Shown piece by piece: positions 1 to 8,048 of a stretch of DNA of 10,000 nt (its first letter is position 1; each line of letters begins with the position of its first letter). The notes under the pieces are model-generated. The model did not search any database, was not told the DNA's origin, and saw only the letters and a program-made list of their open reading frames with translations. Position numbers and translations under genes: made by a program. Origin of the DNA: Penaeus vannamei (taxonomy: Eukaryota; Arthropoda; Malacostraca; Decapoda; Penaeidae); assembly GCF_042767895.1 (NCBI RefSeq), contig NC_091575.1, forward strand, positions 33,968,539-33,978,538, given 5' to 3'.

Positions 1-110
1 AAACACACACACACACACACATATATATAAATTATATATACACATAAATGAATATGTATATATATGTATATGTATGAATGAATATATGTGTATATATATG
101 CATATATTTG

Positions 111-205
<95 letters not shown>

Positions 206-277
206 TGTATGTGTGTGCGTGTACATACACATATAAGTATATATGTATACATATATGTATAAATATATATATATATA

Positions 278-372
<95 letters not shown>

Positions 373-414
373 CACACATACAAATATATAGATGTATACA
401 TATATATAGTATAG

Positions 415-416
<2 letters not shown>
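1..416. repeat. Compound (AC)n/(TA)n microsatellite cluster
   Basis: An (AC)9 run at 3-20 is cut by the left window edge. It is followed by alternating TA stretches, of which the longest pure ones are 133-200 (34 units), 285-311 and 313-366 (about 27 units). Short TG/CA-bearing spacers separate them, for example 201-240 with a GTGTGTGCGTGTACATACAC core. The whole region is alternating purine/pyrimidine. Long TA runs are self-complementary and can extrude cruciforms. Open frames across it translate only to Tyr-Ile repeats on both strands and are not genes. Confidence 0.97.

Positions 417-459
<43 letters not shown>
417..459. repeat. (TC)14 followed by (TA)7 microsatellite
   Basis: A pure TC run at 417-445 passes directly into a short TA run at 445-459, which ends the first repeat cluster. 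A TCTGTCTGTG remnant at 461-470 marks the transition into the non-repetitive island. Confidence 0.95.
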
Positions 460-460
460 G

Positions 461-676
461 TCTGTCTGTGTCCATCCACCCTCACCCACTCACGCCGCCC
501 TTGACCCGGAAGTCTCCCAAACTCAGCGGGTGACGAAAGCCTTCCCGACGTGCCTGTGATGGCCTCTGCGCTCGCTCGCCAAGTTTGAGATGAATCTTAT
601 CAGGCGGCTGTCAAATGCTCCGGGATTGGGCCGCGAGGAACATTTGGTCGCGGGCTCGTGGGCTTCTCAAGGAATG
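461..676. other. CpG-rich unique island, candidate cis-regulatory DNA
   Basis: This is about 215 bp of non-repetitive, GC-rich sequence with roughly 17 CpG dinucleotides, sharply different from the AT and T/C repeats on either side. Motif-like words seen directly are TTGACCC (501-507, nuclear-receptor half-site type), CCGGAAGT (506-513, ETS type), CTTATCA (596-602, reverse complement of TGATAAG, GATA-factor type), CTGTCA (608-613, reverse of TGACAG, TALE-homeodomain type) and ATTGG (625-629, inverted CCAAT). A short frame opens at the ATG at 590 but runs straight into the T/C tract, so I do not call a gene. Single motif matches are weak evidence; the composition contrast is the stronger clue. 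It could instead be a decayed exon or an old insertion. Confidence 0.35.
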
Positions 677-1290
677 TCTCTCTTTCTCTGTTTTTTTTTT
701 TTTTTTCTTCCTTCTTTTTTTTCGTTTTTTATTGTTCTTTTCCCTTCTTTTTTCTTTTTCTTTTTCCTTCTTTTTTCGTTTTTCATTTTTTCTTTTTCCT
801 TCTTTTTTTCGTTTTTTTTATTTCTTTTTCCTTCTTTTCTTGTTCTTATTTTTCTTTTTCCTTCATTTTTTCGTTTCTTATTTTTCGTATTCCTTCTTTT
901 TTTCTTCTTATTTTGTCTTCGTCCTTTCTTCTTCTTATCAAGGAATATCTGTCTATCTATACACTTTTTTTCTTCTGTTTTCTTGTTCTTTTCTGATCCT
1001 TCCTATTCATTCTTCTTCCTTTACTTCTTATTCTTTTCAAGGAAGTTCTCTTTATCTATATTTTTTCTCTTTTTCCCCCCTTTTCTAACTCTTCTTTTCT
1101 TATCATTTCTTTTTCTTCCTTTGCTTCTTTTCGTCGTCTTCTTCTTATTGTTATTTTTCTTCTTCTTATTGTTATTTTTCTTCTTATTATTGTTATTTTT
1201 CTTCTTATTATTATTGTTATTTTTCTTCTTATTATTATTGTTATTTTTTTTCTTCTTCCATTTATTTCTTTTTCTTCTCGTGAGTTACTG
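677..1290. repeat. Long pyrimidine (T/C) low-complexity tract
   Basis: The + strand is overwhelmingly T with scattered C and a few A and G. Several repeat families are nested in it. The first is a roughly 32-bp unit beginning CCTTCTTTTTTCG, with CCTTC at 710, 743, 766, 798, 830, 860 and 892. The second is a TCAAGGAA-headed element at 667, 938 and 1037. The third is a 21/24-bp minisatellite near 1140-1250, listed separately. Overlapping frames of up to about 250 codons translate to Phe/Leu/Ser homopolymers and are open only because pyrimidine codons include no stops. No coding function is supported. Confidence 0.93.
1138..1252. repeat. 21/24-bp TTCTTCTTATTGTTATTTTT minisatellite, five copies
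   Basis: Five tandem copies can be aligned on the word TTGTTATTTTT, with TTG beginning at 1148, 1169, 1190, 1214 and 1238, giving spacings of 21, 21, 24 and 24 bp. The copies differ mainly in the number of ATT triplets before the G: 1, 1, 2, 3 and 3 from left to right. This is what stepwise triplet gain inside a minisatellite would leave. It lies inside the larger T/C tract. Confidence 0.9.
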
Positions 1291-1363
1291 TGGCTTCGAT
1301 TCTCTCATTAGTGTTTTTGTTAATCACTTTGTGAGTACCTTATAATCTATCAATATTCCTTTT

Positions 1364-2018
1364 GAAGGGAGGAAGAGAGAGGGATGGGGAAAGGAAGGAG
1401 AAGGGAGGGAGGAGGGAGGAGGGAAGGAAAGAGGAGGGAGGAGGAAGGAGGAAGGAGGGAGGAGGGAAGGAAAGAGGAGGGAGGAGGGAAGGAAAGAGGA
1501 GGGAGGGAGAAGGGAGGAAGGAAGGAAAGAGGAGGGTGGAGGGAAGGAAAGAGGAAGGAGGAGGGAGAAGGGAGGAGGGAAGGAAAAAGGAGAGAGGAGG
1601 GAAGGAAAGAGGAAGGAGGAGGGAGGTGGGAAGGAAAGAGGAGGGAGGAGGGAGGAGGGAAGGAAAGAGGAGGGAGGAAAGCGGAGGAAGGAGGGAAGGA
1701 AAGAGGAGGGAGGAGGGAAGAGGGGGGAGGAGGGGGAGGGAAGGAAAGAGGAGGGAGGAGGGAAGGAAAGAGGAGGGAGGAGGGAAGAGGGAAGGAAAGA
1801 GGAGGGAGGAGGGAGGAGGGAGGAGGGAAGAAGGGAGGAAGGAAGGAAAGAGGAGGGATGAGGGAAGGAAAGAGGAGGGAGAAGGGAGGAGGGAAGGAAA
1901 GAGGAGGGAGGAGGGGGGAGGGAAGGAAAGAGGAGGGAGAAGGGAGGAAGGAAGGAAAGAGGAGGGAGGAGGGAGGAGGGTGGAGGGAAAGAGGAAGAGA
2001 GAGAAAGAGAAAGAGAGA
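1364..2018. repeat. Polypurine A/G minisatellite tract
   Basis: This 655-nt stretch is purine on the + strand except for six positions: 1385, 1537, 1627, 1682, 1859 and 1981. It is built from a variable 20-50 bp unit whose core is GAAGGAAAGAGGAGGGAG. The word AAGGAAAGAGGA occurs about 17 times, separated by GGAGGGAGG-type spacers of variable length. Mirror-symmetric purine runs of this kind can form intramolecular triplexes, and the many GGG runs could support G-quadruplexes; this is established behaviour of such sequence, not shown here. Open frames of more than 200 codons (Gly/Arg/Glu/Lys on +, Ser/Pro/Leu/Phe on -) exist in two + frames and on the - strand at once, so they reflect composition and not a gene. 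Confidence 0.96.
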
Positions 2019-2838
2019 TCATATACTATATCTTTATTCTCACTGGAAAGGTAAACTTGGTTTTTGTTCTCACTACGTCATTTCAAGCAATGCAATAACG
2101 TATTTTTCTCTTATGTTCTTCCCTCTCCCACTCTCCCATCTCTTTTATTATGATTTACGTCTTAATCTTCTTTCCTATTAACTAAACATTTAATCTCGAT
2201 TATTTTTTTCCACGATGATGGAAAATACCACATCCTTTTATCATTCAAAAGGATTTTCTACAAATCACATGGTAGTTCCATTTTCATTACCGTGATTATA
2301 TATGCTATTCGTAAGCACAGAAATGACAACAGATAGTATTCTTTCACAATGCATTTCCAACGAAGAACTGAACCAAAAAGTTTGTTTGATTACATTCTTT
2401 TTATTCCTCTAATGACGCTGAGTAAGCTTTACTTTATAGCTGTCTTACGTAAAGTAGGATAACTTGTTTCGTATTTCCTAAGTAAAAAAATAACTAGTAT
2501 ATGTAAGTTATCATTTCCCTGGTTATTTTGCTCTTGCATGTTCCGAGAGAGGCGCAAATGTCACAGAAGTAGAAGGAAAATTCTCTCTCTCGACATGTTC
2601 ACTTGCAAAGAAAGCATTTTAGCTAACTTGTAGAAACCAGAAACGCCTTTTTTTTTAACCTTTCGTTTTTCCTTAAAGTTATTATGTAATGGAATTATAA
2701 TCTCTCATTTCTCAGAATCTTAGGAATCAAAAACAGCCATAAGTCTGGCAGCAGTGACGTCCTGTGTCTTTTCTTTCGAGTCTGTCATTACGAAGACGTG
2801 TCAAAAGATGGTCGGTTAGTAAATGTCATCAAATTCCT
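2019..2838. other. AT-rich unique sequence, no gene seen
   Basis: About 820 bp of ordinary complexity. I see no long frame independent of the neighbouring purine tract, no RNA gene, no terminal inverted repeats and no recognisable transposon protein. Short features are a CRE-like TGACGTCC at 2755-2762, a small CT run near 2582-2591 and a T8-9 run near 2649. It could be intron, intergenic DNA or decayed repeat. Confidence 0.7.
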
Positions 2839-3021
2839 AAAAAGAAGAAAAAAAGAAAAAGAAAAAAGAAAGAAGGAAAAAGAAAAAGAAAAAAAGAAAG
2901 AAGAAAAAAAGAAAAAGAAAAAAGAAAGAAGAAAAAAATAAAAAAGAAAAAAAGAAAAAAAGAAAAAAAGATAAAGAAAAAAGGAAAGAAAAAAAAAGAA
3001 AAGAAAAGAAAGAAAAAAAAA
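2839..3021. repeat. A-rich polypurine tract with 28-bp period
   Basis: The + strand is A with regularly spaced single G, interrupted by T only at 2939 and 2972. The word AGAAAGAAG recurs at about 2867, 2895 and 2923, exactly 28 bp apart, showing a tandem unit of A-runs punctuated by G. To the right it decays into irregular A6-8/G. The Lys-rich frame on + and the Phe-rich frames on - are composition artefacts. Confidence 0.93.
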
Positions 3022-3298
3022 CATACATATTCGTTTACATCCATTGGGAAACTCGAGCGTCACTTGGCCTTTACCTCTTCCTTCCATATTTATTGTAGTT
3101 GAGCCATCTTGTGGTTTTGTCTGATTCCACTTTTGTTATTCTCTCAATATGTCTCGTGATGGAAGGAAGGAAGATTTAATTTTAATACTTTGGAGGAATA
3201 AGAGATTTACTTTTGCTTCTCGAGGGATACCAAAGCATAGTCTAAAGTAAGGGTTAAAATGCAATGAATTGGTAATGAGAGAAAGAGAAGGAAGGAGG
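3022..3298. other. Unique AT-rich spacer
   Basis: About 275 bp of non-repetitive sequence between two repeat tracts. The only motif I would note is GCCATCTTG at 3103-3111, the reverse complement of CAAGATGGC, which resembles the YY1/Pho core. One 9-mer match is weak. There is a minor GGAAGGAAGGAAG run near 3162. I see no coding frame. Confidence 0.6.
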
Positions 3299-3309
3299 GA
3301 GAGAGAGAG

Positions 3310-3395
<86 letters not shown>
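3299..3395. repeat. (GA)n(GATA)8(GA)26 compound microsatellite
   Basis: A short GA run beginning about 3299 is followed by eight GATA units at 3311-3342 and a pure GA run at 3343-3395. The GATA block lies between two GA blocks, consistent with a GA array in which one unit mutated to GATA and expanded. The flank at 3279-3299 is a degenerate AGAAGGAAGG-type purine run. Confidence 0.97.
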
Positions 3396-3398
<3 letters not shown>

Positions 3399-3492
3399 TA
3401 AAACCAAGTCAGAGAAGTCTTTTCATCCCAGGCAAATGCTAACGACACCCGACCATTACTCTCCTTCGTCGGGAACTACTTTTGAACCCAAG

Positions 3493-3496
<4 letters not shown>

Positions 3497-3561
<65 letters not shown>
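3497..3561. repeat. (AC)15 followed by A35
   Basis: Fifteen AC units at 3497-3526 run directly into 35 consecutive A residues at 3527-3561. A poly-A run of this length can be the 3' tail of a retroposed sequence on the + strand. I see no recognisable element upstream, and an AC array lies between any body and the tail, so simple slippage expansion is equally plausible. Confidence 0.96.
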
Positions 3562-3564
<3 letters not shown>

Positions 3565-3713
3565 CTGTCCAGAAAAGAGGTTTTCGCTCGTTAGGTAATA
3601 GGGAGACTATTTCAATCGCTGTCGGCTTTTTCACTTTCAAAGTCATTTTGCAATGAGGCTTTCTGAGAGTTTTCGGGAAAAAATATTAACGATGTGTGTG
3701 CAATACATGTGGG

Positions 3714-3716
<3 letters not shown>

Positions 3717-3785
<69 letters not shown>

Positions 3786-3786
3786 T
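3717..3786. repeat. (AT)31 microsatellite
   Basis: A pure AT run fills 3717-3779, with a short interrupted continuation to 3786. Both strands read open as Tyr-Ile repeats with short unique ends; these frames are artefacts of the array. Confidence 0.97.
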
Positions 3787-4110
3787 AGACGACAAATTGT
3801 CTCCTTTGCTTTCAGAAAGAGAAAAATCAACCAAAACCACACTGTAATTAAGTTAAACTGCCACTTACACATGACTGATTTCCTTTAGTAAATCTACACA
3901 CAGAGCTATGTATATAATCACAGGCATGTTCGTCTAGACATTTACCAAGTGACGAGAAATTAAAAGCATTGAGCTTACATGAAACTGCGGCAAAGCAATC
4001 TGCTGCAAAGGCTGTTGCGTGATGCGTTTTGTGCTGATTTTCATCTTTCATCAAGTGGTCAGTCAGTCGGTTTATATTCATTTAGGTATTTAGATACATG
4101 TATGATATTG
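3787..4110. other. Unique sequence, no supported gene
   Basis: About 320 bp of normal complexity. A 77-codon frame on the - strand (3848-4081) begins with ATG and contains several Cys, but it has no recognisable domain, signal peptide or repeats and its length is unremarkable. I leave it uncalled. Confidence 0.6.
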
Positions 4111-4132
4111 CTATCTATCTATCTATCTATCT
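4111..4132. repeat. (CTAT)5 tetranucleotide repeat
   Basis: Five full CTAT units plus CT occupy 4111-4132. This is the reverse complement of the GATA class seen at 3311-3342. It is followed by a degenerate TA/CA-rich zone. Confidence 0.95.
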
Positions 4133-4135
4133 AAT

Positions 4136-4433
4136 ACAAACCCACATATATATGAATATATATATAAGTGTGTGCACAAAAATGACTATATAGTAATCTA
4201 TATCTATAGCTATATATATATACAAGTACATATTATCCACGCACATATATGCTTATACACGGACTTACATTTACAGACTTACACACTTTCATGTTCATAT
4301 GTTCAAACATACTTATTCATTTACCAAAAAAAATGGTTCTCGCTTATTTGAACCTTCCCCTAAAAAAATAAAAAAATAAAAAAATAGATGGTTTTCTTTT
4401 ATCTTGCAAAACGTGATGTTCTCTGTTTTGTCT
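4136..4433. other. Degenerate TA/CA-rich sequence, no gene seen
   Basis: This stretch of about 300 bp is a decayed mixture of TATATA and CACATA words with partial direct repeats, for example ACTTACA near 4264 and 4278, and short A7-A8/AAAAAAT words near 4363-4385. It looks like an old microsatellite that has lost purity. Confidence 0.65.
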
Positions 4434-4434
4434 T

Positions 4435-4458
4435 TGTGTGTGTGTGTGTGTGCGTGTG
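4435..4458. repeat. Short (TG)n repeat
   Basis: A TG run of about nine units is followed by a CG interruption and two or three further TG units. It is short compared with the other dinucleotide arrays in the window. Confidence 0.93.
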
Positions 4459-5026
4459 CTGGTCTGTAACCCTGTATATCTTGTAGAAACTGAGGATTTG
4501 AATATACATGATTCTGGGAACTGCTTCTGAACTGCTTTTGGGCGAAGCATGAAGTAACAGAAGGTTGTGCATGACTGTCGACTCCGCATGGCCCTCGAAT
4601 ATATATCTCCTTATAATTGGCACATTCTCATCCGAGATCCTGGCATTTTCTTCCTTTGAAACGTATGGACGTAGCGTTCTAAATTATACGAGAGAAATGA
4701 AAGAGAAACAAATGGCTTTATTAAATTCTTGGATGTTTTGGATACCTTGCATTGGTCTTTTCTTGCCCTTTGAAATAGCAATGAATGTCTCAAACTTTCT
4801 TGTGGCTCTCTGGACTTTACAAAGAGGGTGCCAGATGGCCCCGCTGGCAGCTGCTTCCACCCTGGTGTATTTTTGCGAAAGGAAGAAAGAAAGAAAAAGA
4901 AAAAGAAGCAGAAAAAACTAACGACAGGTCATTTAAGGATTTAGTATGGCGACTGCGTACATAATACATATAAATACATATATGCATATTTACATACATA
5001 TATTTATATGTTTATATATATACCAT

Positions 5027-5027
<1 letters not shown>
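4459..5027. other. Unique sequence with an unconvincing 116-codon frame
   Basis: This holds the longest reasonably complex frame in the window, + strand from the ATG at 4571 to a TAA ending at 4921. The conceptual product has two hydrophobic stretches (around residues 8-30 and 48-85) and a very basic Lys/Arg tail derived from an A/G-rich run near 4876-4917. I recognise no domain. The tail comes from low-complexity DNA, no promoter or splice context is visible, and a frame of this length is expected by chance. I therefore describe it without calling a gene. TGCCAG (4829-4834) and CTGGCA (4844-4849) form a small inverted repeat. The last 80 bp are TA/CA-rich and lead into the (CA)n array. Confidence 0.55.
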
Positions 5028-5098
<71 letters not shown>

Positions 5099-5122
5099 GC
5101 ACACACACACTCTCTCTCTCTC
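5028..5122. repeat. (CA)33 with GCAC interruption and (TC)6
   Basis: A pure CA run at 5028-5094 is interrupted by GCACGC at 5095-5100, resumes for five AC units to 5110 and passes into (TC)6 at 5111-5122. A CTAC repeat of about four units follows at 5151-5164. His/Thr homopolymer frames across it are artefacts. Confidence 0.97.
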
Positions 5123-5396
5123 ACACATGTCTATCCATCCCTCCATCCACCTACCTACCTACCTATACATATTCAAATTTATTACAACTACATAATGGAC
5201 GAGACAGCAACGAATCATAATTGGCAATTTAAAAGCCCGCTCTCCCACTACAACAGAAAACCGCCAAGAAAATAAACTTAGCATATGCAAACGAGTCCAC
5301 TTTCTGAACGAGAAAAAATATTCACAATTGACACGTTCATTCCCCGAAGCAGACACACAGACCACGTGCGGACGACAAGCAAATTGCCTGTTTTCT
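5123..5396. other. Unique spacer between microsatellites
   Basis: About 270 bp that are non-repetitive after the CTAC run. An E-box CACGTG lies at 5363-5368. No RNA gene or coding domain was recognised; the short frames on both strands are fragmented by the neighbouring arrays. Confidence 0.6.

Positions 5397-6762
<1,366 letters not shown>

Positions 6763-6803
<41 letters not shown>
6763..6803. repeat. A41 homopolymer
   Basis: Forty-one consecutive A residues. At this length it is either a poly-A tail of a + strand retroposed sequence or a slippage-expanded run. No polyadenylation-type AATAAA lies immediately upstream, which weakens the tail reading. Confidence 0.97.
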
Positions 6804-6804
<1 letters not shown>

Positions 6805-7080
6805 ATCAATATCTTGGCAAACTGGATCAGACATATCAAGGTCATATTATAGATTCTGATTGTAGATCAAATCCTATTTAAACCGATACACAATTGCAGT
6901 ATTAATCATAATACAGTGCCGGTAAAGTTCGTTAATAAGGAAGCATCTACACGTTCTATCTTTGTCACGTGATCTTCATGAGGATTAAATTTAGTTCAAA
7001 TAATATGTTCTCTTCCTTAACACATACATGCCTACACATAAATGTTTTTTTTTTTTTTAGATCTTATTAATAAATACTTT
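6804..7080. other. Unique AT-rich sequence, possible old dispersed repeat
   Basis: About 275 bp of moderate complexity. The word pattern, such as CAGTGCCGGTAAAGTTC near 6915 and GTCACGTGATCTTCATGAGG near 6964, gives an impression of an interspersed-repeat remnant of the sort abundant in crustacean genomes, but I cannot assign a family. TCACGTGA at 6965-6972 is a palindromic E-box. A T14 run lies at 7045-7058. Confidence 0.3.
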
Positions 7081-7327
7081 ATCCGGAACTATGAAATAAA
7101 GAAAACATTATATCCACACATTTCAACAAAGGATATACACTTGTCTTATCCGCAACTATAAAATGAAAAAAAATATATATATATCCGCACATATTAACAA
7201 AGGAAACACTTATAATGAAATATCTTTCTATTAACTTTCCAAAAAAAAAAAAAAAAAAAAAAAAAACATATCCGCACATATTAACAAAGGAAACACATAT
7301 AATGAAATATCTTTTTATTAACTTTCC
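7081..7327. repeat. Nested tandem duplications around an A26 tract
   Basis: The best pair is a 60-bp unit at 7181-7240 and 7268-7327, 87 bp apart, differing at only two positions (7210 T against 7297 A; 7228 C against 7315 T). The first copy is followed by A26 (7241-7266), the second by only five A before a C. An older layer precedes them: ATCCGGAACTATGAAAT at 7081 matches ATCCGCAACTATAAAAT at 7148, and TATCCACACATTTCAACAAA at 7111 matches the start of the 60-bp unit imperfectly. A minus-strand frame over the region repeats a block of about 20 residues because of the duplication; I do not treat it as a gene. Confidence 0.93.
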
Positions 7328-7408
7328 AAAAACAACCCAATGGCCCTTTCGTTTACCTTCTTGCCCCGACCATGATTTAAACGACTCTCCATTTCTCACC
7401 AGCGATTT

Positions 7409-7444
7409 TAATGAGGGGGAAGCGCTCTTAATTCGCCCTCATTA
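7409..7444. promoter_or_regulatory. 9-bp inverted repeat TAATGAGGG/CCCTCATTA
   Basis: TAATGAGGG at 7409-7417 is exactly reverse-complementary to CCCTCATTA at 7436-7444, with an 18-bp spacer containing AGCGCT and TTAATT. Each arm carries a TAATGA homeodomain-type core in opposite orientation. The symmetry is seen directly; paired homeodomain binding is inference. Confidence 0.4.
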
Positions 7445-7488
7445 GAACGCAGATTCGAGACAAGAACAAATTACATGCAGTTCCCCCT

Positions 7489-7510
7489 CCCCCCCCCCAA
7501 AAAAAAAAAA
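7489..7510. repeat. C10 followed by A12
   Basis: Ten C residues (7489-7498), preceded by CCCCCT, pass without a break into twelve A residues (7499-7510). Runs of C are rare elsewhere in the window. Confidence 0.95.
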
Positions 7511-7719
7511 TGGAGAAGGAAACACCCCGTTTGTTGTTTTAATGAACTGTTGCAACACCTCGCGAGAGTCCACGTCCGCGCTGGGTGGATGTAGACCAAT
7601 GGCACGTACGACTGAGGTTCGTGTGCGTATGTACATGCTTATCTTTGCGTGTGTACATGTGGCAGAGCGGTCGACCACGCCCTTGCTTGCTCGGCCATGA
7701 GGACGGGGCTAATGGGGCT

Positions 7720-7757
7720 GCGATTGGCGGATAAGAGGGCTGCTCTCCGCCAATCGC
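7720..7757. promoter_or_regulatory. Perfect 12-bp inverted repeat with opposed CCAAT boxes
   Basis: GCGATTGGCGGA at 7720-7731 is the exact reverse complement of TCCGCCAATCGC at 7746-7757, with a 14-nt spacer. Each arm holds a CCAAT core (ATTGG at 7723-7727, CCAAT at 7750-7754), and the spacing between the two cores is about 27 bp. In established families CCAAT is bound by NF-Y, and GGCGGA/TTGGCGG resembles an E2F-type core. Alternatively the arms could be an RNA hairpin stem if the region is transcribed. Confidence 0.5.
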
Positions 7758-7841
7758 GTTGCTGCTTAGGCTGTTAGTTGGTCCGTTTTTGATGGATTTA
7801 GTTTGGTGTCCTTTTGTCGATGTTCTGCCCTTGATACGCTT

Positions 7842-7992
7842 TATACATACACGCACACGCACGCAGGCACACTCACACATACACACGCACGCACGCAAGT
7901 TCGCACTCACTCACTCACGCACGCACGCACGCACGCACGCGCGCGCGCTCGCGCTCACGCACACACGCACGCTCACACTCACTCACTCACTC

Positions 7993-8048
<56 letters not shown>

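Larger units (their letters stand above)
7328..7841. promoter_or_regulatory. CpG-rich unique island with CCAAT and TAAT motifs
   Basis: About 500 bp of non-repetitive sequence. The part at 7550-7790 is GC-rich with about 21 CpG. CCAAT boxes occur at 7337-7341, 7596-7600, 7723-7727 (inverted) and 7750-7754; the last two form the arms of a perfect inverted repeat. Homeodomain-type TAAT/ATTA cores occur at 7409, 7441, 7470, 7540 and 7710. CCACGCCC at 7675-7682 is KLF/Sp type, and GGTCGACC at 7669-7676 is palindromic. I see no TATA box, initiator or attached exon, so promoter, enhancer or merely GC-rich intergenic DNA all remain possible. Frames on both strands here have no recognisable domain. 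Confidence 0.35.

Noticed and set aside
590..1345. + strand frame of about 250 codons with a short unique N-terminus
   Set aside because: After about 30 residues it is Phe/Leu/Ser homopolymer translated from the T/C tract. Two other frames are open over the same DNA, and no domain is recognisable.
1324..2181. Frames over 200 codons long in the polypurine tract on both strands
   Set aside because: Purine-only sequence of this kind has few stop codons, and its pyrimidine complement has none. Simultaneous openness in two + frames and one - frame shows that composition is the cause.
3497..3561. Retroposon with poly-A tail ending at the A35 run
   Set aside because: No element body, target-site duplication or polyadenylation signal could be identified, and an AC array abuts the A-run.
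3848..4081. - strand frame of 77 codons with several Cys, as a possible small secreted protein
   Set aside because: There is no signal peptide, no recognisable cysteine pattern and no transcript context, and the length is within chance for AT-moderate DNA.
4829..4849. TGCCAG/CTGGCA inverted repeat as a factor-binding site
   Set aside because: Six-base arms with a 9-nt spacer are expected several times per 10 kb by chance.
4571..4921. + strand frame of 116 codons with two hydrophobic stretches, as a possible membrane protein
   Set aside because: No family is recognised, the basic C-terminus is read from an A/G-rich run, and no splice or promoter context is visible. Hydrophobic stretches are common in translations of T-rich DNA.
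7079..7399. - strand frame with a duplicated block of about 20 residues, as a possible repeat protein
   Set aside because: The protein repeat follows directly from the 60-bp DNA duplication, and a Phe run is encoded by the A26 tract, so the frame has no independent support.
7539..7910. - strand frame of about 120 codons across the second CpG-rich island
   Set aside because: Its N-terminal part is Cys/Val/Arg from the AC array, and the rest shows no recognisable domain. The other - frame over 7442-7678 is equally open.
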